In this document: positions 1 through 8,029 of the stretch, piece after piece
How positions within the stretch are numbered: position 1 is the first letter of the stretch
Layout: each line of letters begins with the position of its first letter
Origin: Archaeoglobus sp. JdFR-24
Lineage (GTDB): Archaea > Halobacteriota > Archaeoglobi > Archaeoglobales > Archaeoglobaceae
DNA: 14,392 nt
Direction of reading: 5' to 3'
Assembly: GCA_002011215.1 (NCBI GenBank)
Contig: MTML01000047.1
Span: forward strand, 22,943 to 37,334
Program-made: the position numbers and the translations under genes
The notes under the pieces: model-generated
Seen by the model: only the letters and a program-made list of their open reading frames with translations
The model's database searches: none
What the model was told of the DNA's origin: nothing

Positions 1-329
1 AACTCGACTATACTTCTGTTGTTAACCTCAACATCCCCGTATACCAAAAGCTGATAGCTTCCACTATCAGTCATAACGGGTAGTTTACTTTCTATCAGCT
101 CGTGAACACCTCTCTCCATAGCATATTCTCTTAGATCTGGGTTTCTGTAGATTATGTATGAGTTGGTTATCACGATCTCCGCACCGATCTTTCTCATCTC
201 CTCAACAGAGATGAATCTTAGGTTGGGATTGATTACAGGCATGAGTGAGGGGGTTTCTACAACTCCGGTTGGTGTTTTTAGTTTCCCAATTCTTCCCATC
301 GCATCTTTTTCGATTATCTCAAAGTTCAT
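1..329 (-). CDS. tgtA: archaeosine tRNA-guanine transglycosylase, N-terminal part (cut by window edge)
   Basis: The - strand reads from an ATG at 327-329 without a stop to the left edge, giving 109 codons of the N-terminus. Residues 84-93 read PVMTDSGSYQ, the hallmark of the TGT catalytic barrel, followed by VYGDVEV as in archaeal enzymes; D88 is the conserved Asp of the motif. The opening EKDAMGRIGKLKTPTGVVETP and the segment PVINPN are typical of archaeal TgtA. The family exchanges guanine-15 of tRNA for preQ0, the first committed step of archaeosine formation in the cytoplasm. The C-terminal zinc site and PUA domain lie outside the window. It is divergent from another tRNA-modification gene (trm56), with 162 bp between them. 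Seen: motif and start. Known: family reaction. The only uncertainty is the length beyond the edge. Confidence 0.9.
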   Translation of the reverse strand, partial: MNFEIIEKDAMGRIGKLKTPTGVVETPSLMPVINPNLRFISVEEMRKIGAEIVITNSYIIYRNPDLREYAMERGVHELIESKLPVMTDSGSYQLLVYGDVEVNNRSIVE

Positions 330-344
330 TATCCTACACTAAGG

Positions 345-366
345 AGAGGTGGCTAAAAAATTTATT
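345..366 (-). promoter_or_regulatory. probable TATA region of tgtA
   Basis: Read on the - strand, an A/T-only stretch (aataaatttttta) lies about 20-35 bp before the tgtA ATG at 329. That is the spacing expected for an archaeal TATA box with a very short leader. No strong Shine-Dalgarno sequence precedes the ATG. The inverted repeat at 378-400 is immediately upstream of it. Confidence 0.35.
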
Positions 367-377
367 GCAGGGTGACG

Positions 378-400
378 CAATTGCAAATGCATTGCAATTG
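378..400. promoter_or_regulatory. inverted repeat, candidate operator between tgtA and trm56
   Basis: CAATTGCAA at 378-386 and TTGCAATTG at 392-400 are perfect reverse complements separated by 5 nt. The heptamer ATTGCAA also recurs directly at 380 and 391, an 11-bp period of about one helical turn. The site lies in the divergent promoter region just upstream of the tgtA TATA region. A dimeric transcription factor site is a reasonable reading, but no cognate regulator is visible. Confidence 0.4.
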
Positions 401-455
401 TGGATCTTGAGATACCTTGAGCCAATTCGTGGCTAAATCCGAGTTGAACCTAAAA

Positions 456-472
456 GAAAAAGATTAAAAGCT
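456..472 (+). promoter_or_regulatory. probable BRE/TATA of trm56
   Basis: A purine-rich stretch followed by GATTAAAAG is centred about 26 bp before the GTG at 492. This is the position expected for a leaderless archaeal transcript. It is A/T-rich but not a strong consensus box. Confidence 0.33.
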
Positions 473-491
473 ATCCGCATAACAACTCATC

Positions 492-1016
492 GTGGAAGTT
501 TTCGTCCTCAGACTCGGGCACAGAAGAGATAGAGATAAGAGAATATCAACTCATGTTGCGTTAACCGCGAGAGCATTCGGAGCCAAGGGCATATACTTCA
601 GCACGAGGGATGAAAGGCTCTTCAGTTCGGTGAGGGATGTGGTTTACAGATGGGGTGGAGACTTCTTCATTAGGCATGTCAAGTGGAGGGAGTTTTTGAA
701 GAACTTTGACGGGTTGAGGGTGCATCTTACAATGTATGGGATTCCTCTGCTGGAGAAAATCGAGGAGATAAAAAAGCATGAAAGGATCTTGGTTGTTGTT
801 GGAGCGGAAAAGATGCCGGCGGAGGTGTACGAAATATGCGATTTGAACATCTCCATTGGCAACCAACCTCACAGTGAGGTTTCCGCTTTAGCGGTCTTTC
901 TCGATAGAGTTTTGGACAGAACTTTCTCCATCAAATTTGAATCCGCTAAATTGGAGGTACTCCCCTCCGAAAGAGGAAAGATCGTTGTTGAGAGAGAGGG
1001 AGAAGGAAAATCTTAG
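492..1016 (+). CDS. trm56: tRNA (cytidine(56)-2'-O)-methyltransferase, aTrm56 family
   Basis: A 174-residue protein starting at GTG. It opens with [15 protein letters not shown] (residues 4-17) and [13 protein letters not shown], the conserved N-terminus of archaeal aTrm56, and carries [19 protein letters not shown] from residue 121, the trefoil-knot segment of SPOUT methyltransferases that binds S-adenosylmethionine. Length matches the family (about 170-200). The enzyme 2'-O-methylates C56 in the T-loop of tRNA in archaea lacking the guide-RNA alternative. The GTG start is favoured because the conserved sequence begins at once and the candidate TATA lies about 26 bp upstream; no Shine-Dalgarno sequence is seen, so the mRNA is probably leaderless. 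It is transcribed away from tgtA, making a small tRNA-modification pair. Confidence 0.9.
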   Translation: MEVFVLRLGHRRDRDKRISTHVALTARAFGAKGIYFSTRDERLFSSVRDVVYRWGGDFFIRHVKWREFLKNFDGLRVHLTMYGIPLLEKIEEIKKHERILVVVGAEKMPAEVYEICDLNISIGNQPHSEVSALAVFLDRVLDRTFSIKFESAKLEVLPSERGKIVVEREGEGKS

Positions 1017-1068
1017 ACGTTCCCGTAGTTGCTTTGTTGCAATCCAAAGTATGATACGGATACGCACG

Positions 1069-1087
1069 GTAAAGTATATATTAAATT
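1069..1087 (+). promoter_or_regulatory. TATA box of argG
   Basis: AAAGTATATATTAAAT at 1071-1086 is a strong archaeal BRE/TATA match centred about 26 bp before the ATG at 1104. It predicts a leaderless or near-leaderless argG message and supports that start over any upstream one. Confidence 0.55.
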
Positions 1088-1103
1088 CTATGTTAGACAG
1101 AGC

Positions 1104-2291
1104 ATGGGTAAGGTAGTCCTTTCGTACTCGGGTGGGTTGGATACTACAGTATGTATCCCCCTCTTAAAGGAGAAGTATGGTTTTGAAGAGGTTATTACAG
1201 TTACGGTGGATATAGGTCAGCCTGAGGGTGATGTTATTGAGGCTGAGGAGAGGGGCAGGAAATATGCGGATAAGCACTACACTGTTGACGCTAAGAATGA
1301 GTTCGTCAAATCATTGTTCATGCTTATCAAGGCTAATGGTGATTATGAAGGTTATGTACTCGGAACATCGATTGCTCGCCCAATAATCGCGGAAAAAACT
1401 GTGGAAATAGCTAAGAAGGAGAATGCTGATGCAATAGCACACGGATGCACCGGAAAGGGAAACGATCAACTTAGGTTTGAGAACATCTATCTTCAGTACG
1501 GATTCAAAGTTGTAGCTCCGATGAGAGAACTTAATTTAACGAGAGAATGGGAGATAGAGTATGCTAAGGAGAAAGGTATCGATATCAAAGTTACAAAGGA
1601 TAAACCTTGGAGCATAGATGAGAATTTGTGGAGTAGGAGTGTGGAGGGGGGCAAGCTCGAAGATCCGTCATACTTACCACCGGAAGAGATTTTTAGCTGG
1701 ACTGTAAGTCCTGAAAAAGCACCGGATGAGGCGGAGTTCGTGACCATCGGTTTCGAAGAGGGAGTACCGGTATCCATAGATGGAGAAAAAATGGATGGAC
1801 TAACACTCATTAAAAAACTCAACGAGATCGGAGGAAAGCACGGAGTCGGAAGGGTGGACATGATGGAGGACAGAGTTCTTGGGCTTAAAGCGAGGGAGAA
1901 CTACGAACATCCGTCAGCAACGATTCTGATAACTGCTCACAGGGATCTTGAAAAACTTGTTTTAAGTAGGAGGGAGATCAGATTTAAGAAATTTGTTGAA
2001 GAGGAGTGGGCTGAACTAGTTTATTACGGTTTAACGAACGATCCCCTTTTCGATGCCCTCAATGCGTTCATAGACAAAACTCAGGAAAGGGTTACTGGTT
2101 GGGTGAAAATGAAGCTCTACAAAGGCACCGCTCAACCAGTGGCGAGGTTCTCGGAATTCGCTCTTTATAGCGAGGAGCTAACATCATTTGATACAACAGC
2201 GATCGATCAAAGAAAGGCTGAAGGTTACTCTGTTTTTCACGGACTTCAGGGAAGGCTTTACAGAGAGATAATGCGAAGGCTTGGTAAATAG
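1104..2291 (+). CDS. argG: argininosuccinate synthase
   Basis: A 395-residue cytoplasmic enzyme that condenses citrulline and aspartate with ATP to argininosuccinate, the penultimate step of arginine synthesis. The N-terminal PP-loop YSGGLDTTV is at residues 8-16, the citrulline/aspartate-binding stretch [14 protein letters not shown] at 113-126, and a family motif [16 protein letters not shown] at 255-270. Length fits the usual 395-405. The frame is open from 1029, but the 25 extra upstream residues are not family-like and the TATA box lies inside them, so ATG 1104 is chosen. It follows trm56 after 87 bp with its own promoter. It converges on archease, leaving 35 bp between stops, in which a T-rich tract (about 2310-2322) could end transcription. 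An intact housekeeping gene with nothing odd. Confidence 0.96.
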   Translation: MGKVVLSYSGGLDTTVCIPLLKEKYGFEEVITVTVDIGQPEGDVIEAEERGRKYADKHYTVDAKNEFVKSLFMLIKANGDYEGYVLGTSIARPIIAEKTVEIAKKENADAIAHGCTGKGNDQLRFENIYLQYGFKVVAPMRELNLTREWEIEYAKEKGIDIKVTKDKPWSIDENLWSRSVEGGKLEDPSYLPPEEIFSWTVSPEKAPDEAEFVTIGFEEGVPVSIDGEKMDGLTLIKKLNEIGGKHGVGRVDMMEDRVLGLKARENYEHPSATILITAHRDLEKLVLSRREIRFKKFVEEEWAELVYYGLTNDPLFDALNAFIDKTQERVTGWVKMKLYKGTAQPVARFSEFALYSEELTSFDTTAIDQRKAEGYSVFHGLQGRLYREIMRRLGK

Positions 2292-2307
2292 CCATTAGCT
2301 CCTATTG

Positions 2308-2324
2308 GATCAATCTTTTCTTTT
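2308..2324 (+). terminator. T-rich probable terminator of argG
   Basis: The tract CAATCTTTTCTTTTGC just past the argG stop is pyrimidine-rich with two T4 runs. Archaeal RNA polymerase terminates at U-rich sequence without a needed hairpin. It is weak by itself and sits in only 35 bp between convergent genes. Confidence 0.3.
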
Positions 2325-2326
2325 GC

Positions 2327-2743
2327 TCATATATCCACCACAACGAATGCTCTCCAACCCTTCTCCGTTCTCTCAACCCTGAAATTGTGCATTGTTATTG
2401 CCTTTGGCTCGGTTTTTACGAGTTCAGGAGAAATCTTGCCTCCGAGTATGAAGGATCTAAGGTTATACTCTCCATCGCATTTCTCTATCTTCACATCGAT
2501 CTCCTTCCCCGCGAAAAATTCGGTATCCAACAGAAATAGAAGCTCGTTCAGCCATTTGTATAGTAAAAAGTCAATTTCAGTATCCCTCAGCTCAAGTTCC
2601 CTCTCCAGATCAACGGACAACCTCTCGAGGAAGATGAAGCTGTCGTAAAAGGCTTTAGCGGAGTCCTCGAAAAGCTCATCAATTGAGTCGGCGGTAACCT
2701 CAAAGGCTACATCTGCGGTATGGTCGAGGAGTCTGAAACCCAT
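2327..2743 (-). CDS. archease (RtcB tRNA-ligase chaperone)
   Basis: A 138-residue protein with the archease signature. Residues 6-12 are LDHTADV, the middle holds LLYKWLNELLFLLDTE, and the end reads KAITMHNFRVERTEKGWRA followed by VVVDI. The conserved acidic residues (D7, D11 and the C-terminal D137) are those that form the metal site of the family. Archease is known to activate the RNA ligase RtcB, which joins tRNA exons and seals 2',3'-cyclic phosphate ends; rtcB is not in this window. The ATG at 2743 fits exactly with the conserved N-terminus. A GGTGAT lies 14 nt upstream, too far for an ideal ribosome site, and a TTTTATT stretch lies about 25 bp upstream, so a leaderless message is as likely. 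Single-gene unit, convergent with argG. Confidence 0.92.
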   Translation of the reverse strand: MGFRLLDHTADVAFEVTADSIDELFEDSAKAFYDSFIFLERLSVDLERELELRDTEIDFLLYKWLNELLFLLDTEFFAGKEIDVKIEKCDGEYNLRSFILGGKISPELVKTEPKAITMHNFRVERTEKGWRAFVVVDI

Positions 2744-2861
2744 AAGTGTTATTCTTTAATCACCAATAAAACCATATCGATTGGATGGTGAATGCCATTT
2801 TGATTGTGAGTGGTATCACCCCTAACTTTTATTGGCTTTACAGTCTTTCAACTAACAAAAA

Positions 2862-3903
<1,042 letters not shown>

Positions 3904-3911
3904 CAAGTTTC

Positions 3912-3950
3912 AATTTTCCTTCTTTATTGTATTTCTTTTTGCATTTTTCG
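3912..3950 (+). terminator. T-rich terminator region after mer
   Basis: Starting a few bases after the mer stop, the sequence is dominated by T-runs (TTTTCC, CTTTATT, TTTCTTTTTGC, ATTTTTCG). This is typical of archaeal oligo-U termination. A small 5-bp hairpin with a 7-nt loop (TCAGT at 3974-3978, ACTGA at 3986-3990) follows and is probably incidental. Confidence 0.45.
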
Positions 3951-4037
3951 TTTGCTACCACTATGTTTTTCTCTCAGTTTCAAATACTGAAAAGTAATCA
4001 ATTAATTTTTTTATATGTATAATTTATGTTATAAGTT

Positions 4038-4057
4038 TGATATGCTATGGCATATCA
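4038..4057. promoter_or_regulatory. perfect palindrome, candidate operator of the alcohol dehydrogenase gene
   Basis: TGATATGC (4038-4045) and GCATATCA (4050-4057) are exact reverse complements separated by the 4 nt TATG. The site ends about 5 bp before the adh TATA element. The dyad has the size and position of a dimeric regulator site overlapping or abutting the BRE. No second full copy was found elsewhere in the window; only an exact half-site occurs, at 14334-14341. Confidence 0.48.
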
Positions 4058-4060
4058 TTA

Positions 4061-4076
4061 CAAAAATTTATATAAC
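4061..4076 (+). promoter_or_regulatory. TATA box of the alcohol dehydrogenase gene
   Basis: CAAAAATTTATATAAC is a good archaeal BRE/TATA match centred about 27 bp upstream of the ATG at 4098. It predicts a leaderless transcript beginning at or near that codon. Another A/T-rich block with TATATGTATAATTTAT lies at about 4011-4026 and could be an alternative promoter. Confidence 0.5.
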
Positions 4077-4097
4077 ATGATAGATAATGTTATTCTA

Positions 4098-5162
4098 ATG
4101 AAGGCATTTGTGATGAGGAAGGTTGGCGAAGTTGGATTTATGGATAAGCCAATTCCTGAACCCGGCCCTTATGATGCTGTTATAAAGACAACGAGGGCTC
4201 TGATCTGCACGTCAAATGTTCACGAGGTTCACGGAAGAGTTAAAGCAATGCTCGATAAGAGGAATGTGACTCTCGGACATGAGGCTGTAGGTGTGGTTTA
4301 TAAGGTTGGTTCGCATGTCAGAGACTTCAAACCGGGAGATAGGGTCGCTCTTGGTGGCAAAACTCCGAATTGGCTCGATCCAATATCACAAACTGGGCAC
4401 TCGTCTCATGCTGGAGGACCTATGGGTGGGCATGAGTTTGAGCTTAAAAGAGACGGAGTTTTTGCGGAGTATTTTCTTGTAACTCAGGCTGATGGAAACC
4501 TTGCCCACATTCCGGACTCGGTAGATGACGATTCCGCAGTTTTTGCCGGAGACATAATTACAACGGGGATTGGGGGGGCAGAAAATGCCAGAATACCTCC
4601 CGGAGGGATAGTTGCGGTTTTTGGAGCAGGTCCGGTAGGTTTGATGTGCATTGCTGGTTGTAGGTTGCTTGGGGCAGGGTATGTGATTGCTGTTGAGACC
4701 ATACCCAAGAGAAAAGAGCTTGCAAAGTTTTATGGAGCGGACTTAGTCATAGATTTCAAGGAGGAGGATCCTGTTGAGAAGATACTCTCGATAAGTGAGA
4801 AAAAACTTGGAATTGACTCCGCTATTGAGGCTGTTGGATCACAAGTAACTTTTGAGAGCTGTATGAGGGTTGTTAAGCCTGGAGGGACTATCTCAAATGT
4901 TGGGTACCATGGTGGAAGAGAGTATGTGAACATTCCTGTTGACGCTTGGGTTGGAGGAATGTCCGAGGTGACGATAACTACGATAATGAGCCCTGGAGGA
5001 AGGGAGAGGCTTACAAGAATGCTTAGATTGATTGAAAACAAGAGAGTTGAGCCTAAAAAGCTGATATCACATAGATTTAAGTTCGATGAGATGGACAAGG
5101 GCTTTAAGCTTGTAGAAAGCCACGATCCAGATGTTTTAAAGGTTTTGATAGAGTTCGATTGA
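4098..5162 (+). CDS. zinc-dependent medium-chain alcohol dehydrogenase
   Basis: A 354-residue cytoplasmic MDR-family dehydrogenase. Catalytic zinc ligands are C37 (ICTSN), H61-E62 (GHEAVG) and D152 (GDIITTG), the Cys-His-Asp set of tetrameric Clostridium/Thermoanaerobacter secondary alcohol dehydrogenases. The four-Cys structural-zinc loop is absent. The Rossmann motif GAGPVG is at 176-181. Where NADP-dependent relatives carry Gly-Ser-Arg-Pro at the end of the second strand, this protein has E200-T-I-P, so NAD(H) is the likelier cofactor (inference). The frame is open from 4047, but the family N-terminus (MKAFVM) and the TATA spacing select ATG 4098. It is followed after about 90 bp by the acyl-CoA ligase, which has its own promoter. 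The substrate is unknown; context suggests a hydroxy or keto intermediate of CoA-ester catabolism. A 6-hydroxycyclohexenyl-CoA dehydrogenase-like role is only a hypothesis. Confidence 0.88.
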   Translation: MKAFVMRKVGEVGFMDKPIPEPGPYDAVIKTTRALICTSNVHEVHGRVKAMLDKRNVTLGHEAVGVVYKVGSHVRDFKPGDRVALGGKTPNWLDPISQTGHSSHAGGPMGGHEFELKRDGVFAEYFLVTQADGNLAHIPDSVDDDSAVFAGDIITTGIGGAENARIPPGGIVAVFGAGPVGLMCIAGCRLLGAGYVIAVETIPKRKELAKFYGADLVIDFKEEDPVEKILSISEKKLGIDSAIEAVGSQVTFESCMRVVKPGGTISNVGYHGGREYVNIPVDAWVGGMSEVTITTIMSPGGRERLTRMLRLIENKRVEPKKLISHRFKFDEMDKGFKLVESHDPDVLKVLIEFD

Positions 5163-5203
5163 GCTTAGCCTAATTATCAGTAAAAATTATGGAAAAAGAT
5201 ATG

Positions 5204-5220
5204 TAGTATATTTTTAATTT
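5204..5220 (+). promoter_or_regulatory. probable TATA box of the acyl-CoA ligase operon
   Basis: TAGTATATTTTTAATTT lies about 25-35 bp before the candidate start codons at 5234, 5243 and 5252. It predicts transcription starting near 5238, just upstream of the ATG codons. It indicates that the ligase-dehydratase operon can be transcribed independently of the adh gene. Confidence 0.42.
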
Positions 5221-5251
5221 TTCATCAATAATCGTGGAGGAGATGAATACA

Positions 5252-6919
5252 ATGCAGGTGTGGAAAAAATGGTACCCGTATATCGGTTGGCCAGAGGATA
5301 TAGAGGAACCATCCGAAACTCCTCCTGAAGTTTTGAGGAAAGTTGCAAAGGAACATCCTGAGAAAGATGCGATAGTTTTCTATGGGAATGTTCTGACCTA
5401 CAGCGAGTTTTATAGGGATGTGTGCAGGCTTGCAAATGCATTCTTAGAGTTGGGGATGGGCAAGGGAGACAGGATATCTTTTTTCATGCCTAACTGTCCC
5501 CAATTTAATATTGGTTATTTTGCATGCCTGATGAATGGTATGATAACGGTTCACACGAATGTAATGTACACCCCGAGGGAACTTGAGTACCAGTTGAATC
5601 ATTCCGGAGCTAAGGCGATTGTTACATTGGATGTTATGTACGACAGAGTTGGAGAAGTCTGGGATAAAACAGGTATCGAGCATGTGGTTGTAACATCTCT
5701 CAAAGATTATTTCCCACCATCCTGTCAGAGATTCCTTGAGTTCAAGAATGAAAAGGATTTAAAAGAGAAAGAGGGAGTACACCTGTTTACAGACTTGATA
5801 AAAAATGCAAGCTCGAAAGAACCGGAAATCAATGCGAGTGTGGATGATGTTGCATCTCTAACCTATACCGGAGGAACAACCGGACTACCCAAGGGTGCAG
5901 TATACACGCACAGAAACATAATGATTGACGCGGAAATTTTTACGATAATGTTAGATGTAAGAAAAGGTTCGGACGTCTTTTCTGGGTTGATGCCCATGTT
6001 CCACGGAAACGGCATCTGGAATTCGAACATGAATATATTCTACAATGCGTGTAAGGTTGTTCTATTCCCTTACTTCAACCCCGGGGATTTGCTTAGGGCT
6101 ATCGAGACATATCGTATAACTCAGATACATTGTGTGCCAACCCATCTTGTAGCGATAGTAAACCATCCACTCGTTGAGCACTTCGATCTATCATCAGTTA
6201 GGGTGATAAGTGTCGGTTCCGCACCCGTTCCGGTTGAACTGTTAAGGAAGGTTAAAGAATTGATGCCAGATTGCACAGTCATCGAGCAGTGGGGTTTAAC
6301 CGAGGCGGCGATTATTGGAACGAGCAATCCCGTTCACGGGATAATAAAAATTGGAAGTGCTGGGCTACCATGTCCATCGGTGGAAATAAAGATAGTTGAC
6401 AGCGTATCGGGAGAGGATCTACCCCTTGGGGAGGAAAATGTTGGTGAAATAGTTTTGAGGAGTAAGAAGATAATAAAGGAGTACTGGAAAGATCCTGAAA
6501 GGACTAAGGAGAGCATAATTAACGGTTGGCTTTACACAGGAGATATTGGCTACATGGACGAGGATGGATATGTTTTCATAGTTGACAGGAAGAAGGACAT
6601 GATTATTGCTGGAGGCTACAACATCTACCCTGCTGAAGTGGAACAGGTGCTGTACATGCATCCGAAAATAAAGGAATGTGCGGTAATAGGAGTACCGGAT
6701 CCGTACAGAGGAGAGAATGTAAAGGCTTTCATTGTTCCGAAGGAAGGGGAACAGCTAACTGAGGAGGAGGTTATAGAGTTTGCGAAGCAGCATCTAGCTA
6801 AGTACAAGGTTCCGAGAATAGTTGAGTTCAGAGAAGAACTGCCAAAATCTCCAGTAGGAAAAATTTTAAGAAGAGTTTTGAGGGATGAGGAGAGGAAAAA
6901 AGCACAGAAAAGTGCTTAA
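5252..6919 (+). CDS. AMP-forming acyl-CoA synthetase (CoA ligase)
   Basis: A 555-residue ANL-superfamily enzyme that adenylates a carboxylic acid and transfers it to CoA. The ATP loop TYTGGTTGLPKG is at 204-215, EQWGLTE at 345-351, the ribose-binding D431 in YTGD, the hinge region VDRKKDMIIAGGYNIYP at 444-460, and the catalytic lysine K537 in PKSPVGK. All motifs are intact and length matches medium/long-chain ligases (about 520-570). Three starts are in frame: GTG 5234, ATG 5243 and ATG 5252. The GGAGG at 5236-5240 would serve ATG 5252 (11 nt), whereas the TATA position would put the RNA start close to 5238, so 5252 is preferred with moderate certainty. It heads a tight operon with two HGD-D genes and presumably supplies their CoA-ester substrate. 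Chain length or aromatic specificity cannot be read from the sequence. Confidence 0.9.
   Translation: MQVWKKWYPYIGWPEDIEEPSETPPEVLRKVAKEHPEKDAIVFYGNVLTYSEFYRDVCRLANAFLELGMGKGDRISFFMPNCPQFNIGYFACLMNGMITVHTNVMYTPRELEYQLNHSGAKAIVTLDVMYDRVGEVWDKTGIEHVVVTSLKDYFPPSCQRFLEFKNEKDLKEKEGVHLFTDLIKNASSKEPEINASVDDVASLTYTGGTTGLPKGAVYTHRNIMIDAEIFTIMLDVRKGSDVFSGLMPMFHGNGIWNSNMNIFYNACKVVLFPYFNPGDLLRAIETYRITQIHCVPTHLVAIVNHPLVEHFDLSSVRVISVGSAPVPVELLRKVKELMPDCTVIEQWGLTEAAIIGTSNPVHGIIKIGSAGLPCPSVEIKIVDSVSGEDLPLGEENVGEIVLRSKKIIKEYWKDPERTKESIINGWLYTGDIGYMDEDGYVFIVDRKKDMIIAGGYNIYPAEVEQVLYMHPKIKECAVIGVPDPYRGENVKAFIVPKEGEQLTEEEVIEFAKQHLAKYKVPRIVEFREELPKSPVGKILRRVLRDEERKKAQKSA
6900..6917 (+). repeat. small hairpin over the acyl-CoA ligase stop codon
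   Basis: AAGCAC (6900-6905) and GTGCTT (6912-6917) are perfect reverse complements with a 6-nt A-rich loop, and the right arm runs into the TAA stop. It is not followed by a T-run, so it is unlikely to be a terminator. It could be an mRNA processing or stability element, or chance. Confidence 0.25.
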
Positions 6920-6948
6920 ACCTTGAATGGATGGAAAAGGGTGAATAG

Positions 6949-8028
6949 ATGGTAGAAGAGCTGATTGAAGAACTCTATCGGAATTATTTGACCAAATCCT
7001 ATCTAAGAGGGTATAAGATGGATGGCAGACTAGTCATTGGCACCCTCTGCAATACTGTTCCTGAAGAAGCAATCCATTCGTGTGGAGCCATCCCATCTAG
7101 ATTAATTGGAAGCTCAAACACTCCATCGAAAATCCCCTCGTGGGTTTGTATATATGCAAAGGGTGTTTTTGAATCCGCGATAAGGGGAGAATTCGATTAC
7201 ATAACCGGAATCGTAAGCTCGACATCCGATGATACGAAAATACACTTGTATTCAGCCATGCTGTTTTACCTAAAACCTGAGAGGCACTACCTAATCCAAC
7301 TTCCGTATCAGAAGGATGGGGATGCAGAGGAGTTTTACAAAAACGAAATTCTTAGGCTATGTAAAAAACTTACGGGAAGTGATTTATCAGAGGACAAATT
7401 GAACAAGTCCATCTCAATTTATAACCGATTTAGAGAGTTTCTGTTTGAGTTGGATTCAATGAGAGGTGAGGAAAAGCCCAAGATAAGTGGTGTGGAGTGG
7501 ATGAAGATTCTTCTATCGTCAACAGCTATGCTGAAGGAGGAAATCAACAAATACCTGTTGAAAATTGTGGAAGAGGCTAAGGATAGGGATGGAGTTGGTG
7601 ATTACAGGATGAGGGTGCATCTCTCTGGAAACGACTTCTTCAATATTGAGTTGATTGAGACCATGGAGTCTATGGGCTTTGCAATAGTTTCGGATGATTT
7701 TTGTACCGCGGGAGGATACTATCCCGGATTTGCTGGAAAAAGCTTGGATGGGCTGGTAAGGAGGTATTTAAGTCAGAGTGCGTGTAACTTGGCATCTGAA
7801 AACTCCCTTAAGGAGAGGATAGAGTTCATAGAGTCCAAAGTTAGTTCTTCAAATGCTGATGGAATAGTGATTCTCCGTGACAGGGGGTGCGAGGTTTGCG
7901 GACATCAGTGCCCCTTCATCATGGAGGAGTTTCGAGATATTCCAACAATAGTCCTTGATGTAGATTCTGGTGTGACCGAGCAGTATCAGACGAGACTCGA
8001 GGCTTTTATTGAGGCTTACGGTGATTGA
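6949..8028 (+). CDS. HGD-D family protein, small subunit of a 2-hydroxyacyl-CoA dehydratase / benzoyl-CoA reductase-like enzyme
   Basis: A 359-residue protein of the HgdB/BcrC/HadC family, whose members use a [4Fe-4S] cluster for radical dehydration of 2-hydroxyacyl-CoA or reduction of aromatic CoA esters. Family landmarks: CNTVPEE at 34-40, AIHSCGAIP, WVC at 65-67, SDDFCTAGGYY around 248-258, RGCEVCGHQC at 312-321 and the C-terminal TEQYQTRLEAFIEAYG. Known members bind their cluster with three Cys per subunit. The equivalents here are C67, position 93 and C314, but position 93 is Ser (TSDDTK where relatives have Thr/Ser-Cys-Asp). Extra cysteines C317 and C321 form CxxCxxxC with C314. The ATG has GGGTGA at 6939-6944 as ribosome site. 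It starts 29 bp after the ligase and ends 1 nt before the next subunit. The substrate is unknown; no activator ATPase is nearby. Confidence 0.8.
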   Translation: MVEELIEELYRNYLTKSYLRGYKMDGRLVIGTLCNTVPEEAIHSCGAIPSRLIGSSNTPSKIPSWVCIYAKGVFESAIRGEFDYITGIVSSTSDDTKIHLYSAMLFYLKPERHYLIQLPYQKDGDAEEFYKNEILRLCKKLTGSDLSEDKLNKSISIYNRFREFLFELDSMRGEEKPKISGVEWMKILLSSTAMLKEEINKYLLKIVEEAKDRDGVGDYRMRVHLSGNDFFNIELIETMESMGFAIVSDDFCTAGGYYPGFAGKSLDGLVRRYLSQSACNLASENSLKERIEFIESKVSSSNADGIVILRDRGCEVCGHQCPFIMEEFRDIPTIVLDVDSGVTEQYQTRLEAFIEAYGD

Positions 8029-8029
8029 T

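Noticed and set aside
154..436. Small + strand frames of 62 and 63 codons at the left edge
   Set aside because: They lie antisense to tgtA or run into its promoter region, with no motif or ribosome site.
1029..1103. 25-codon N-terminal extension of argG
   Set aside because: The extension is not argG-like and contains the TATA box; the conserved N-terminus begins at 1104.
4047..4097. 17-codon N-terminal extension of the alcohol dehydrogenase
   Set aside because: The ATG at 4047 lies inside the palindrome and upstream of the TATA box; the family N-terminus begins at 4098.
5192..5213. Second copy of the adh operator at the ligase promoter
   Set aside because: Only a weak partial resemblance (GATATG) without the matching second half; not enough to call.
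8009..8029. TTG start for the large HGD-D subunit
   Set aside because: ATG 8030 has a well-placed GGTGAT ribosome site, and TTG would add residues not seen in the family and overlap the upstream gene.
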